From JBKHJA01 sp046538375 (GTDB taxonomy: Bacteria > Acidobacteriota > Aminicenantia > Aminicenantales > Aminicenantaceae), in assembly GCA_046538375.1 (NCBI GenBank), contig JBKHJA010000007.1:1-39331 (forward strand): 39,331 bases of DNA. The letters are read 5' to 3'. Numbering within the stretch: the stretch's first letter is position 1; the number at the start of each line of letters is the position of its first letter. The translations under genes and the position numbers were made by a program. Shown piece after piece: positions 9,107 to 15,632 of this stretch. The notes beneath the pieces were generated by a model, which had not been told where the DNA came from, made no database searches, and saw only the letters and a list, made by a program, of their open reading frames with translations.

Positions 9107-10045
9107 ATGTCTGCTGCAGATAATTTCAAAAGAAAGGGAAAACAGGCAGTCAACAAAGTGCTGAATCATTTCTATAACATCAAATTTCCCCATCCCTGGT
9201 CCGAAAACATTGACCAGCTCATTGAGGCTGGTTACAGGATATTGTTTAACCGCAAGCCCGATAAGCAAGGATTTCGTCATTTTCAAAAGGCTCTTCGCAG
9301 CGGGGAATTGTCTCCCCGGGATTTTATCGAGATTTTGATGGCCTCAGATGAGTTCAGAGAGAATTTCCGTTTTGAGAACCATCTTTTCTCGCTCCATACC
9401 AGCCGCTGCCAGTTTATCCGTTCGCTGCCCAAGGCTTCTCAAATTTTAGACCTGGGTGGAGCCAGTCAGCACGACGAGCGGGGTGCTCTGGTCAATATGG
9501 GCTATCCCTATAAATTTGAGGAATTGATTGTGGTTGATTTGCCTGGAGGAGAAGGAGCCGGCCAGAGAGAATCACCTTCCCGCAGGAATACAGTTCAATC
9601 TGAGCTTGGGCCGGTCCGCTATCAGTATCACTCCATGGCCGATCTTTCACCTTATCCCGATGGAAGCTTCGATATGGTGTTCAGCGGCCAGAGCATTGAA
9701 CATGTGACTGAGGAGGAAGGGGAGCGGGTGATGGAGGAGGTCTATCGGGTCTTGAAGCCCGGAGGCTATTTTTGTCTGGATACTCCCAACGGGCCGGCAT
9801 GCAGACTCCAGCAGCAGGGGTTTATCAATGAGAACCACAAGATAGAATATTCCCATAAACAGCTCTCCGCAAAGCTGAAGCAAGCCGGCTTTGAGATTTG
9901 TGAAGCCAAAGGCATGAATTACATGGGGGAAAGCTTCCAAAAAAAGAAGTTTCTCAAGAAGGAAGTGTCAGAGAATATAGGCCTATTTTCTGACATAGAA
10001 CATTGTTATCTGCTTGCCTACATCTGCAGAAAGCCATCCATTTAA
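9107..10045 (+). CDS. DUF4214-containing SAM-dependent methyltransferase
   Basis: A 312-residue, probably cytoplasmic protein. About residues 37-90 resemble DUF4214 (YRILFNRKPDKQGFRHF followed by ASDEFRENF), a domain otherwise common in surface proteins and glycan-linked enzymes. About 105-235 are a class I methyltransferase. ILDLGGAS is the SAM-binding glycine motif, VVDL the acidic strand end, DGSFDMVFSGQSIEHV motif II, and LKPGGYFCLDTPNG the post-II segment. In other genomes this combination often occurs near polysaccharide genes. Here the next such genes are several kilobases away, so the methyl acceptor is unknown. ATG 9107 is preceded by AGGAG. Confidence 0.8.
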   Translation: MSAADNFKRKGKQAVNKVLNHFYNIKFPHPWSENIDQLIEAGYRILFNRKPDKQGFRHFQKALRSGELSPRDFIEILMASDEFRENFRFENHLFSLHTSRCQFIRSLPKASQILDLGGASQHDERGALVNMGYPYKFEELIVVDLPGGEGAGQRESPSRRNTVQSELGPVRYQYHSMADLSPYPDGSFDMVFSGQSIEHVTEEEGERVMEEVYRVLKPGGYFCLDTPNGPACRLQQQGFINENHKIEYSHKQLSAKLKQAGFEICEAKGMNYMGESFQKKKFLKKEVSENIGLFSDIEHCYLLAYICRKPSI

Positions 10046-10490
10046 GCTAAACGCATTGAATAAAATGCCATGACCAGGAACCAAATGGCGCATCTATAAT
10101 CTCTTTTATCTTATCAGGTGCTTTCATCAACCCTAGGAAGACAATGCTGGCTGTTTTGGGGGATATAAGCGAAAGGGGGGTGAATTGTTGTAGGGTGAGA
10201 ACCTTGCCCAGCCAGCACAACAAGGTCACTTATATTCTACCATAATTATATATTAAGTCAAGATTATAGAAGAAAATGGGGACACGTTACCAATTTCTGT
10301 GGTGGATTTAGTGTTAATATATGATTGGAATTGGCTGAAATTGGTACATGTCCCCATTTTCTATACAGAAATGCTATGGGGGAATTGTTTTATACTTCTG
10401 GGATTCAATTTTATGCCTGGATTTCCGACTAAAGGTTTGAACGGTGGATAAGTGCAGAGAAGATTTCTGTCTTTAACACATGGATGAGCA
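10046..10490. other. Intergenic region with a family A palindrome
   Basis: No gene is supported. It holds a wide inverted repeat (TGCTGGCTG at 10145-10153 with CAGCCAGCA at 10209-10217), an AT-rich stretch near 10230-10265, and the family A repeat at 10271-10362. The response-regulator promoter should lie between 10363 and 10490, but no clear hexamer pair stands out. Confidence 0.5.
10271..10362 (+). repeat. Family A dispersed palindrome, copy 1
   Basis: An imperfect inverted repeat of 92 bases. The left arm (10271-10297) runs from AGAAAATGGGGACACG to ACCAATTTC, and the right arm (10337-10362) is its reverse complement apart from one gap and one substitution. The loop contains GGATTTAGTGTTAATAT. 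Near-identical copies lie at 24556-24644 (opposite orientation) and 33145-33226. The form resembles REP/BIME-type elements mobilised by Y1 transposases, but no such gene is in the window. Confidence 0.85.
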
Positions 10491-10889
10491 ATGTTAAACA
10501 ATCACAAGATTTTGGTGGTCGAAGATGAAAACATCGTGGCCATGGATATTCAATTCACTCTAAAAAGTCTGGGCTATGATGTGTGCGGCGTGGTGGCTTC
10601 TGGAGAGGAATCCGTAAAAAAAGCTTTCATGATGCAGCCAGATTTGGTGTTGATGGATATCAAGTTGAGAGGGAATATCGATGGCTTGTGTGCGGCCAAA
10701 CAGATTCAGGCCCGTTTAAACATCCCTGTCATCTATTTAACTGCCTATGGAGATGAGAATACGTTAAGCACTATCGACAGGACCAAACCCTATGATTATA
10801 TCCATAAGCCTTTCCAGGAAAAGGAGCTTCAGAGCACCATCGAAAGAAATCTCCATAATCCCCAACAGAATTGTCACAGATATAACTGA
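10491..10889 (+). CDS. Stand-alone receiver-domain response regulator (CheY-like)
   Basis: A 132-residue protein consisting of one receiver domain and no output domain. The phosphorylation pocket is complete: Glu11/Asp12 (VVEDEN), Asp56 as phospho-acceptor (LMDIKLRG), Thr84 (YLTAYGD) and Lys106 (IHKPF). Single receivers act as phosphate relays or by protein-protein contact. The sequence style (MDIQFTLKSLGYDVCGVVASGEE) is that of receivers paired with PAS-histidine kinases. No kinase is encoded nearby, so it is an orphan here. The start is ATG 10491 with only a weak GGATGAG upstream; the nearby upstream ATGs are out of frame. Confidence 0.9.
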   Translation: MLNNHKILVVEDENIVAMDIQFTLKSLGYDVCGVVASGEESVKKAFMMQPDLVLMDIKLRGNIDGLCAAKQIQARLNIPVIYLTAYGDENTLSTIDRTKPYDYIHKPFQEKELQSTIERNLHNPQQNCHRYN

Positions 10890-11046
10890 TTCTTGATTCT
10901 TTTTTCCAAAATTATCAAAGATCATCAGCAAAGGGGATACTCCCCAGCCTTTTCCTACCGCATTGAACCAAAAAAATTAGGGCTGACTGCACTTATCGCT
11001 TTCCTCTGGAAGCATCTTTTATTTGTTGATAGTCATGAATGCATAG

Positions 11047-11180
11047 TGAGTATGGGTGGCGCGGCACAGAGGCTCCCCACCAGCCCGCAGCTTCTCGGGA
11101 TGGGATCATGGACTCAACGCTTTCATAATTGTTTGGAAGCGAGGAGGGGTGGGGAAGTGCCGTGACAGGACCCATACTCA
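11047..11180. repeat. Large imperfect hairpin element
   Basis: Three successive pairings fall in register: TGAGTATGGGT (11047-11057) with ACCCATACTCA (11170-11180), CGGCAC (11062-11067) with GTGCCG (11157-11162), and TCCCCAC (11074-11080) with GTGGGGA (11149-11155). They enclose a loop of about 68 bases. No second copy was noticed in the window. It could be a folded RNA, a cruciform or a mobile-element remnant. Confidence 0.6.
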
Positions 11181-11224
11181 TCGCCAAAATAAGGATGTTT
11201 GCCGCTTTCATCATAAACATTTAG

Positions 11225-11550
11225 ATTTCCATGATAGAGGGTGAGGGTGGGCGGTCGTCAGCACGCTAATTTTCCCCACCGAGTCTTCGGAGGAGTAAAG
11301 CTCCGCTTTCCCCCTTCCGACGCTCGCCCCGATTCCATCGGGCCTCACTGCCTCCCCTTCTCGAGCGGAGGACAAGACCTCCGCTCTGCGACCAAAGGGA
11401 CATATCCCCTTGGAACCCCACTGATTTGTGGAAAGCCCCAAATCAGGAAAATTAGCTCCCGTTCGGACTTCACTCTCCTCTCCTGCGGAGAGGAACCATG
11501 CCCGTTCAGTCCTCACAGGGGCTTCCTCACCCCCCACCCTCACACTTTTC
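11225..11550. repeat. Family C multi-stem repeat element
   Basis: The outer inverted repeat GTGAGGGTGG (11241-11250) pairs with CCACCCTCAC (11534-11543). Inside, GCTAATTTTCC (11265-11275) pairs perfectly with GGAAAATTAGC (11446-11456). Local perfect hairpins follow: AGCGGAGG/CCTCCGCT (11364-11385), CTGATTTG/CAAATCAG (11421-11446) and TCCTCTCC/GGAGAGGA (11476-11494). The left 70 bases recur inverted at 33231-33300. This is consistent with a MITE-like or structured RNA element of unknown family. Confidence 0.7.
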
Positions 11551-11603
11551 AATGAGTACATATTTATACTCATCACGGATTTGGAAATGCTTTCGCTTTC
11601 ATC

Positions 11604-11634
11604 TTGACATTTCCCTGGGTTGTTAATACATAAT
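11604..11634 (+). promoter_or_regulatory. Promoter for the alcohol dehydrogenase/aldolase pair
   Basis: A perfect TTGACA (11604-11609) is followed by TACATA at 17 bp (11627-11632) or CATAAT at 19 bp (11629-11634). Transcription would start near 11640, leaving a short leader before ATG 11664. It would leave almost no leader for ATG 11643, which supports the later start. Confidence 0.5.
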
Positions 11635-11663
11635 ACAGGAAGATGAAAACAGAAGGAGCGACC

Positions 11664-12692
11664 ATGCGGGTGGCCACGTACTACAGCAATGATGATATCA
11701 GAATAGAGGAAATGCCTGTTCCCCGCATCGCTGAGACAGAGATTCTGATGAGGGTGGAAGCCAGCGGCATCTGCGGAAGCGATGTCCTGGAATGGTACCG
11801 CCGTAAAAAAGCTCCTCTGGTATTAGGGCATGAAGTAGCTGGTCAGGTGGTCAAAGTGGGCAGCGGTGTCTCCAAATTCAAGGAAGGAGACCGTATCGTG
11901 GCTTCCCACCATGTTCCCTGCAACACCTGTTTTTACTGCCTTACCGGACATCATACAGCCTGTGAAACCCTGCGTCAGACAAATTTTGATCCTGGAGGCT
12001 TTTCCGAATATATCCGGATCCCCTCCATAAACGTGGACAGGGGAGTCTTTATCATACCTGATGAGCTGTCATACCAGGAGGCCACTTTCCATGAACCGCT
12101 GGGCTGTGTGATCAGGGCCCAGCGGATTGCCGGTTTGAGTGCTGGCCAGAATGTGCTGGTGATAGGAAGCGGTACTGCCGGTTTGCTGCATGTTTTGATG
12201 GCCAGGTCCTCTGGAGCAGGAAGGATCGTGGCTGTGGATATTGTTCCCTACCGCCTCCAAGCAGCCCGGAAATTGGGGGCAGATCAGGCGTTGAAGCCAT
12301 GTGAAGACATACAGAAACGCTTCCGTCAGATGAACAACGGCCGACTGGCTGATCTTGTTCTGGTGTGCACAGGGGCCAAACAGGCTCTTATCCAAGCCCT
12401 CCAGTCAGTAGAGAGAGGAGGGACGGTTCTCTTTTTTGCTCCAACAGATCCTCAAGTAGAGATCCCCATTTCCATAAATGACTTATTTTTTAAAAATGAT
12501 ATCACTTTGACCACATCTTACGGGGCCAGTCCCTATGATTCCTGGTGTACTCTGGAGATTCTCCGCTCTCCTTATGTCAATGTCAAAGACATGATCACTC
12601 ATCGGCTTCCCCTGGAAGAGACTGGCCGTGGTTTCCAGATTGCAGCCCGAGCCAAGGATTCCATAAAAGTCATCATTGAACCGCAAAAATAA
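11664..12692 (+). CDS. Zinc-dependent medium-chain alcohol (polyol/sugar) dehydrogenase
   Basis: A 342-residue MDR-superfamily enzyme related to sorbitol and threonine dehydrogenases. It should oxidise a secondary alcohol with NAD(P)+. The catalytic zinc ligands are Cys37 (GICGSD) and His56/Glu57 (LGHE), with Glu in FHEPLGC nearby. The structural zinc site is intact (Cys86, 89, 92 and 100 in CNTCFYCLTGHHTAC). The Rossmann motif is VIGSGTAGLLH, with VAVDIVPYRL as the coenzyme-binding strand end. I chose ATG 11664 because AAGGAG sits seven bases upstream and homologues begin at MRVATY; ATG 11643 would add seven residues. It lies 30 bases before the LsrF-like aldolase and is probably in one operon with it, so a phosphorylated or free sugar/polyol substrate is likely. 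Confidence 0.88.
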   Translation: MRVATYYSNDDIRIEEMPVPRIAETEILMRVEASGICGSDVLEWYRRKKAPLVLGHEVAGQVVKVGSGVSKFKEGDRIVASHHVPCNTCFYCLTGHHTACETLRQTNFDPGGFSEYIRIPSINVDRGVFIIPDELSYQEATFHEPLGCVIRAQRIAGLSAGQNVLVIGSGTAGLLHVLMARSSGAGRIVAVDIVPYRLQAARKLGADQALKPCEDIQKRFRQMNNGRLADLVLVCTGAKQALIQALQSVERGGTVLFFAPTDPQVEIPISINDLFFKNDITLTTSYGASPYDSWCTLEILRSPYVNVKDMITHRLPLEETGRGFQIAARAKDSIKVIIEPQK

Positions 12693-12722
12693 AATTCACA
12701 TACAAAAGAGAGGAGGACTGAA

Positions 12723-13517
12723 ATGGACTGGGGAATGAAAAACCGGTTGTCTCAAGTCATAAAGCCTGAAACTGGCCGTACAGTGATGCTGGCCGTGGAT
12801 CATGGCTATTTTCTGGGTCCCACCAACAAATTGGAGAATGCCCGTCAGACAATCCAGCCTCTGCTTGGTTATGCAGATGGATTGATGCTGACCAGAGGAA
12901 TACTGCGTACTTCTGTGGATCCTGAAAGTTCTGTCCCTGTGGTGCTCAGAGTTTCAGGAGGAACCAGTATCATCGGGAAAGATCTGGCCAATGAGGATGT
13001 CACCACCTCCATGGAAGAAGCGGTTCGCTTGAATGCGGCAGCAGTGGCTCTCTCCATCTTTGTGGGAACAGATTATGAACACCAAACTCTGTCCAATCTC
13101 GCTTTTCTGGTGGATAGAGGGATGGATTATGGAATTCCTGTGCTGGCCGTCACCGCTGTGGGGAAAGAATTGGGAAAAAGGGATGTCCGATTTCTTTCTC
13201 TTTCTTGTCGTATTGCCGCTGAATTGGGAGCAAGTTTTGTCAAAACCTACTACTGTGATGAGTTTGAAAAAGTGGTGGAAGGTTGTCCGGTGCCGGTGGT
13301 GATCGCTGGCGGTCCCAAACTGGAGACCGAGCTGGATGCCATGAAGCTGGCTCATGATGCTATTCAAAAGGGAGCCGTGGGGGTGGATATGGGAAGGAAT
13401 ATCTGGCAGTCTCCCCACCCGGTGGCCATGATAAAAGCAGTGAGAGCAGTGGTTCACCAGCAAGCCGCACCAGAAGAGGCCCTGGAGGTATTTAACAAGA
13501 CCAAGTCCCAGAGCTGA
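12723..13517 (+). CDS. LsrF-like class I aldolase/thiolase
   Basis: A 264-residue DhnA/LsrF-type TIM-barrel enzyme. From its first residues (LDWGM-type start, TVMLAVDHGYFLGPT, LTRGILR, SMEEAVRLNA, VDMGRNIWQSPHPVAM) it closely follows enterobacterial LsrF as I remember it. LsrF performs the last step of autoinducer-2 breakdown (3-hydroxy-5-phosphonooxypentane-2,4-dione thiolase). The Schiff-base lysine is Lys174 in FVKTYYCDEF. It lacks LsrF's N-terminal extension of about 30 residues. No lsrK, lsrG or Lsr transporter is present, so AI-2 catabolism is not shown; a related phospho-sugar aldolase role is equally possible. A Shine-Dalgarno GAGGAGG precedes ATG 12723. Its stop codon overlaps the broken nitrilase frame, a probable deletion junction. 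Confidence 0.85.
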   Translation: MDWGMKNRLSQVIKPETGRTVMLAVDHGYFLGPTNKLENARQTIQPLLGYADGLMLTRGILRTSVDPESSVPVVLRVSGGTSIIGKDLANEDVTTSMEEAVRLNAAAVALSIFVGTDYEHQTLSNLAFLVDRGMDYGIPVLAVTAVGKELGKRDVRFLSLSCRIAAELGASFVKTYYCDEFEKVVEGCPVPVVIAGGPKLETELDAMKLAHDAIQKGAVGVDMGRNIWQSPHPVAMIKAVRAVVHQQAAPEEALEVFNKTKSQS

Positions 13518-13848
13518 GATCTGTAAAGCCAGGGATGAAGGAGCGGAGTTGGTGGCTTTTGCTGAGCTTGCTTTTTCGCCCTTTCTTCCTCAGGTCCCGG
13601 CCACAGAAGAGCCTTTGTCCCAAGCTCAGCCTATTCCAGGTCCCACCACAGAAGAATTTTCTGCTTTGGCTGAAAAGTACGGCATAGTGGTGGTGTTGAA
13701 CCTCTTTGGAAGGGACGCAGAGAAGACCTGTGATTCTTCTCCAGTTATCGACACAGATGGGAAAATCCTGGGCGTGACCAGGATGGTCCATATCATGGAC
13801 GGGCTTGGATTTTACGAGAAAGGATATTATAATCCATTGGTGGACTGA
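13513..13848 (+). pseudogene. Truncated nitrilase (carbon-nitrogen hydrolase) remnant
   Basis: About 110 codons resemble the N-terminal third of a CN-hydrolase. AEICKARDEGAELVAFAEL matches the usual KARxxGAxLVxxPEL segment with its catalytic Glu, followed by LAEKYGIVVVLNLF and SSPVIDTDGKILGVTRMVH. The frame ends near YEKGYYNPLVD, well before the catalytic Cys region. At the 5' end the similarity begins inside the last codons of the aldolase gene, so the start and first strand are missing. Family members are about 270-300 residues. The fragment lacks both ends and is very likely non-functional. A GTG at 13549 could start a 99-residue peptide but has no convincing ribosome binding site. Confidence 0.7.
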
Positions 13849-13888
13849 GGAGGAACGGCTGCAATTCTGGTAGGGACGAAAGGATAAA

Positions 13889-14371
13889 ATGAAAAACTGG
13901 TTCGTTTTGAACACCAAACCTAAAAAAGAACATCAAGTGGAGAGGCTTTTCATAGAAGGGGGGTTCAATATTTACAACCCCAAGTACCGCCATGAAAACA
14001 GAATAAAACCCTTTTTCCCTGGGTATGAATTCATTTACTTTGAGTATCCGGATCAATACCGGATGGTGAAGTACACCAGGGGAGTTAAAAAAGTGGTGGG
14101 AAACAAGGAAGGGCCCATCCCCATCTCTGAGGAAGTGATTCAAGGGATCAAGTCCAGAGAAGTGAACGGGCTTATCGAACTTCAAAAGTACGGAGAGGAA
14201 CCAGAAGTGGGGGATGAAATTGAAGTGGTGGAGGGGCCTCTCAAGGGGTTAAAGGGGATATTCAAAAAAGATCTTCAGGAAAAAGACAGGGTGATGATTC
14301 TTCTCAATTACGTCTCCTATCAGGGCCAATTGCTGATCGAAAAGAAAAAGTTAAAAAAAGTTCTCAAGTGA
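13889..14371 (+). CDS. Specialised NusG paralogue (RfaH/UpxY/LoaP-like transcription antiterminator)
   Basis: A 160-residue protein with a NusG N-terminal domain (about 1-105, beginning NWFVLNTKPKKEHQVERL and including FFPGYEFIYF) and a C-terminal KOW domain (about 106-150, VGDEIEVVEGPLKGLKG). The NGN domain binds RNA polymerase. Specialised paralogues act on specific, often polysaccharide or secondary-metabolite, operons. Housekeeping nusG normally sits with secE and ribosomal-protein genes, which are absent here. It lies directly upstream of a sugar aminotransferase and a GlmS-type gene, which fits an operon-specific antiterminator for sugar biosynthesis. ATG 13889 follows AAAGGA. No ops or JUMPstart-like element was recognised. 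Confidence 0.82.
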   Translation: MKNWFVLNTKPKKEHQVERLFIEGGFNIYNPKYRHENRIKPFFPGYEFIYFEYPDQYRMVKYTRGVKKVVGNKEGPIPISEEVIQGIKSREVNGLIELQKYGEEPEVGDEIEVVEGPLKGLKGIFKKDLQEKDRVMILLNYVSYQGQLLIEKKKLKKVLK

Positions 14372-14389
14372 TTCCTTAATCCCCGGACA

Positions 14390-14418
14390 TTGACAAATCC
14401 TTTGTGTTGCACTAGAGT
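14390..14418 (+). promoter_or_regulatory. Promoter of the aminotransferase-glmS unit
   Basis: A perfect TTGACA (14390-14395) is 17 bp from TAGAGT (14413-14418). The start codon at 14449 lies about 25 bases after the predicted transcription start, with AGGAGG just before it. The -10 lies inside a palindrome (14407-14422). Confidence 0.5.
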
Positions 14419-14422
14419 GCAA
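14407..14422. promoter_or_regulatory. Candidate repressor operator overlapping the -10
   Basis: TTGCACTAGAGTGCAA consists of two perfect 7-base inverted arms around a 2-base centre, and it covers the -10 hexamer. A dimeric repressor bound here would block RNA polymerase. The regulator is not identifiable from this window. Confidence 0.45.
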
Positions 14423-14448
14423 AATCGGAAAAAGAAAAGGAGGTAGGG

Positions 14449-15624
14449 ATGAATATTCCTTTGCTGGACCTCAAAGCCCAGTTCCAAAGCATCAAGAATG
14501 AAGTGGAGCAGAAGATAAAGGAAGTGATCTCATCCCAGAGATTCATCCTGGGCTCAGAAGTCGAATCTCTGGAAAAAGAGGTCGCCGCTTACTGCGGCAC
14601 GAGATATGCGGTGGGTGTTTCTTCTGGTTCTGATGCTCTTCTGGCTTCTTTGATGGCTTTAGAAGTGGGGGAGGGAGATGAAGTGGTCACCACTCCTTTT
14701 ACTTTTTTTGCCACTGCTGGAGCCATCGCCAGGTTAGGAGCCAGGCCTGTATTCTGTGATATCCACAGAGAAAGCTTCAATATCGACTCCCTGAAACTTG
14801 AGAAACTGCTCGAAGATCGGATAAAAGACCGAGCAGATACCCGGGTCAAGGTGATTCTCCCCGTTCATCTTTACGGACAATGCGCAGATATGGAGCCTAT
14901 CCTGGGGCTGGCAGGGAAATACAATTTCACGGTGATGGAAGATGCTGCCCAGGCCATCGGGTCTGAATATGCCTTTTCTGAAGGAGTCAAAAAAGCGGGT
15001 GCTATGGGGGATGTGAATATTCTTTCTTTCTTTCCGTCTAAAAATTTGGGGGGATTTGGTGATGGAGGGATGGTCCTGACCGATGAACAGGGATTGGCAG
15101 AGAAGCTGAAGCTGTTGAGAGTGCACGGGTCCAGGAACAAGTATTATTATGAGACCATAGGCGGCAATTTCCGGCTGGATGCTCTTCAAGCCGGCATACT
15201 CCGGGTTAAGCTTGGCCGCTTGAACCAATGGCTTGGGGCAAGGAGAGAAAAGGCTTCCTATTATGACCAGAAGTTTGAAGAATCCGGCCTGAAAGAGAGA
15301 AATCTGGTATTCCCACCCCAGCCTCTGCTTAAACCTTCAGGAATAAAGAGCTATCATACCTATCATCAGTACGTTATAAGAGCCCAGAAAAGGGATGAAC
15401 TCCAGAAATTCTTAAAGGAAAAAGGCATCTCCACTGCCGTATACTATCCTCTTCCCCTCCATCTCCAAAAATGCTTTTCTTACCTGGGCTACAAACAGGG
15501 GGATTTTCCGGAGTCGGAAAAGGCATCGCGCCAGGTGCTGGCTTTGCCTATCTATCCCGAGCTGAACTCCCGGAAACAGGATTACATTGTCCAGTCCATC
15601 AGCCAGTTTTACAATCGAGGATAG
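14449..15624 (+). CDS. DegT/DnrJ/EryC1/StrS family sugar aminotransferase
   Basis: A 391-residue PLP-dependent aminotransferase that typically converts a keto group on an NDP-sugar or cyclitol into an amine. The family signature is clear: IPLLDLKAQ start, GVSSGSDALLASL (phosphate-binding loop), TPFTFFATAGAIARLGARPVF, VMEDAAQAIGSEY (Asp to the pyridine nitrogen) and the PLP Lys198 in FFPSKNLGGFGDGG. NFRLDALQAGIL and the C-terminal ISTAVYYPLPLHLQ complete it. The protein is cytoplasmic and of normal length. It has its own promoter/operator candidate and an AGGAGG before ATG 14449. The glmS-type gene follows 8 bases after the stop, so the two are an operon, and the NusG paralogue lies upstream. 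Confidence 0.93.
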   Translation: MNIPLLDLKAQFQSIKNEVEQKIKEVISSQRFILGSEVESLEKEVAAYCGTRYAVGVSSGSDALLASLMALEVGEGDEVVTTPFTFFATAGAIARLGARPVFCDIHRESFNIDSLKLEKLLEDRIKDRADTRVKVILPVHLYGQCADMEPILGLAGKYNFTVMEDAAQAIGSEYAFSEGVKKAGAMGDVNILSFFPSKNLGGFGDGGMVLTDEQGLAEKLKLLRVHGSRNKYYYETIGGNFRLDALQAGILRVKLGRLNQWLGARREKASYYDQKFEESGLKERNLVFPPQPLLKPSGIKSYHTYHQYVIRAQKRDELQKFLKEKGISTAVYYPLPLHLQKCFSYLGYKQGDFPESEKASRQVLALPIYPELNSRKQDYIVQSISQFYNRG

Positions 15625-15632
15625 CATTCAGA

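Larger units (their letters stand above)
10890..11663. other. Long non-coding region with two multi-stem inverted-repeat elements
   Basis: About 770 bases without a credible gene. Roughly 10890-11046 shows nothing distinctive. Then come a 134-base imperfect hairpin (11047-11180) and a family C element (11225-11550) with nested perfect inverted repeats. The promoter of the alcohol dehydrogenase gene lies at 11604-11634. Short open frames over the elements are explained by the repeats and lack ribosome binding sites. Confidence 0.6.

Noticed and set aside
10145..10217. Riboswitch or sRNA built on the TGCTGGCTG/CAGCCAGCA pair
   Set aside because: Arms of only nine bases with a 55-base loop, and no recognisable riboswitch core.
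11211..11576. Overlapping open frames of about 100-120 codons on both strands
   Set aside because: They are produced by the GC-rich inverted repeats of family C, lack ribosome binding sites and show no protein-like pattern.
13549..13848. Functional 99-residue small protein
   Set aside because: The similarity to a nitrilase extends upstream of the GTG and stops mid-domain, so it is better explained as a remnant.
15471..15632. Longer N-terminus for the GlmS-type gene
   Set aside because: It overlaps the aminotransferase and would bury Cys2, which must be N-terminal for glutaminase activity.
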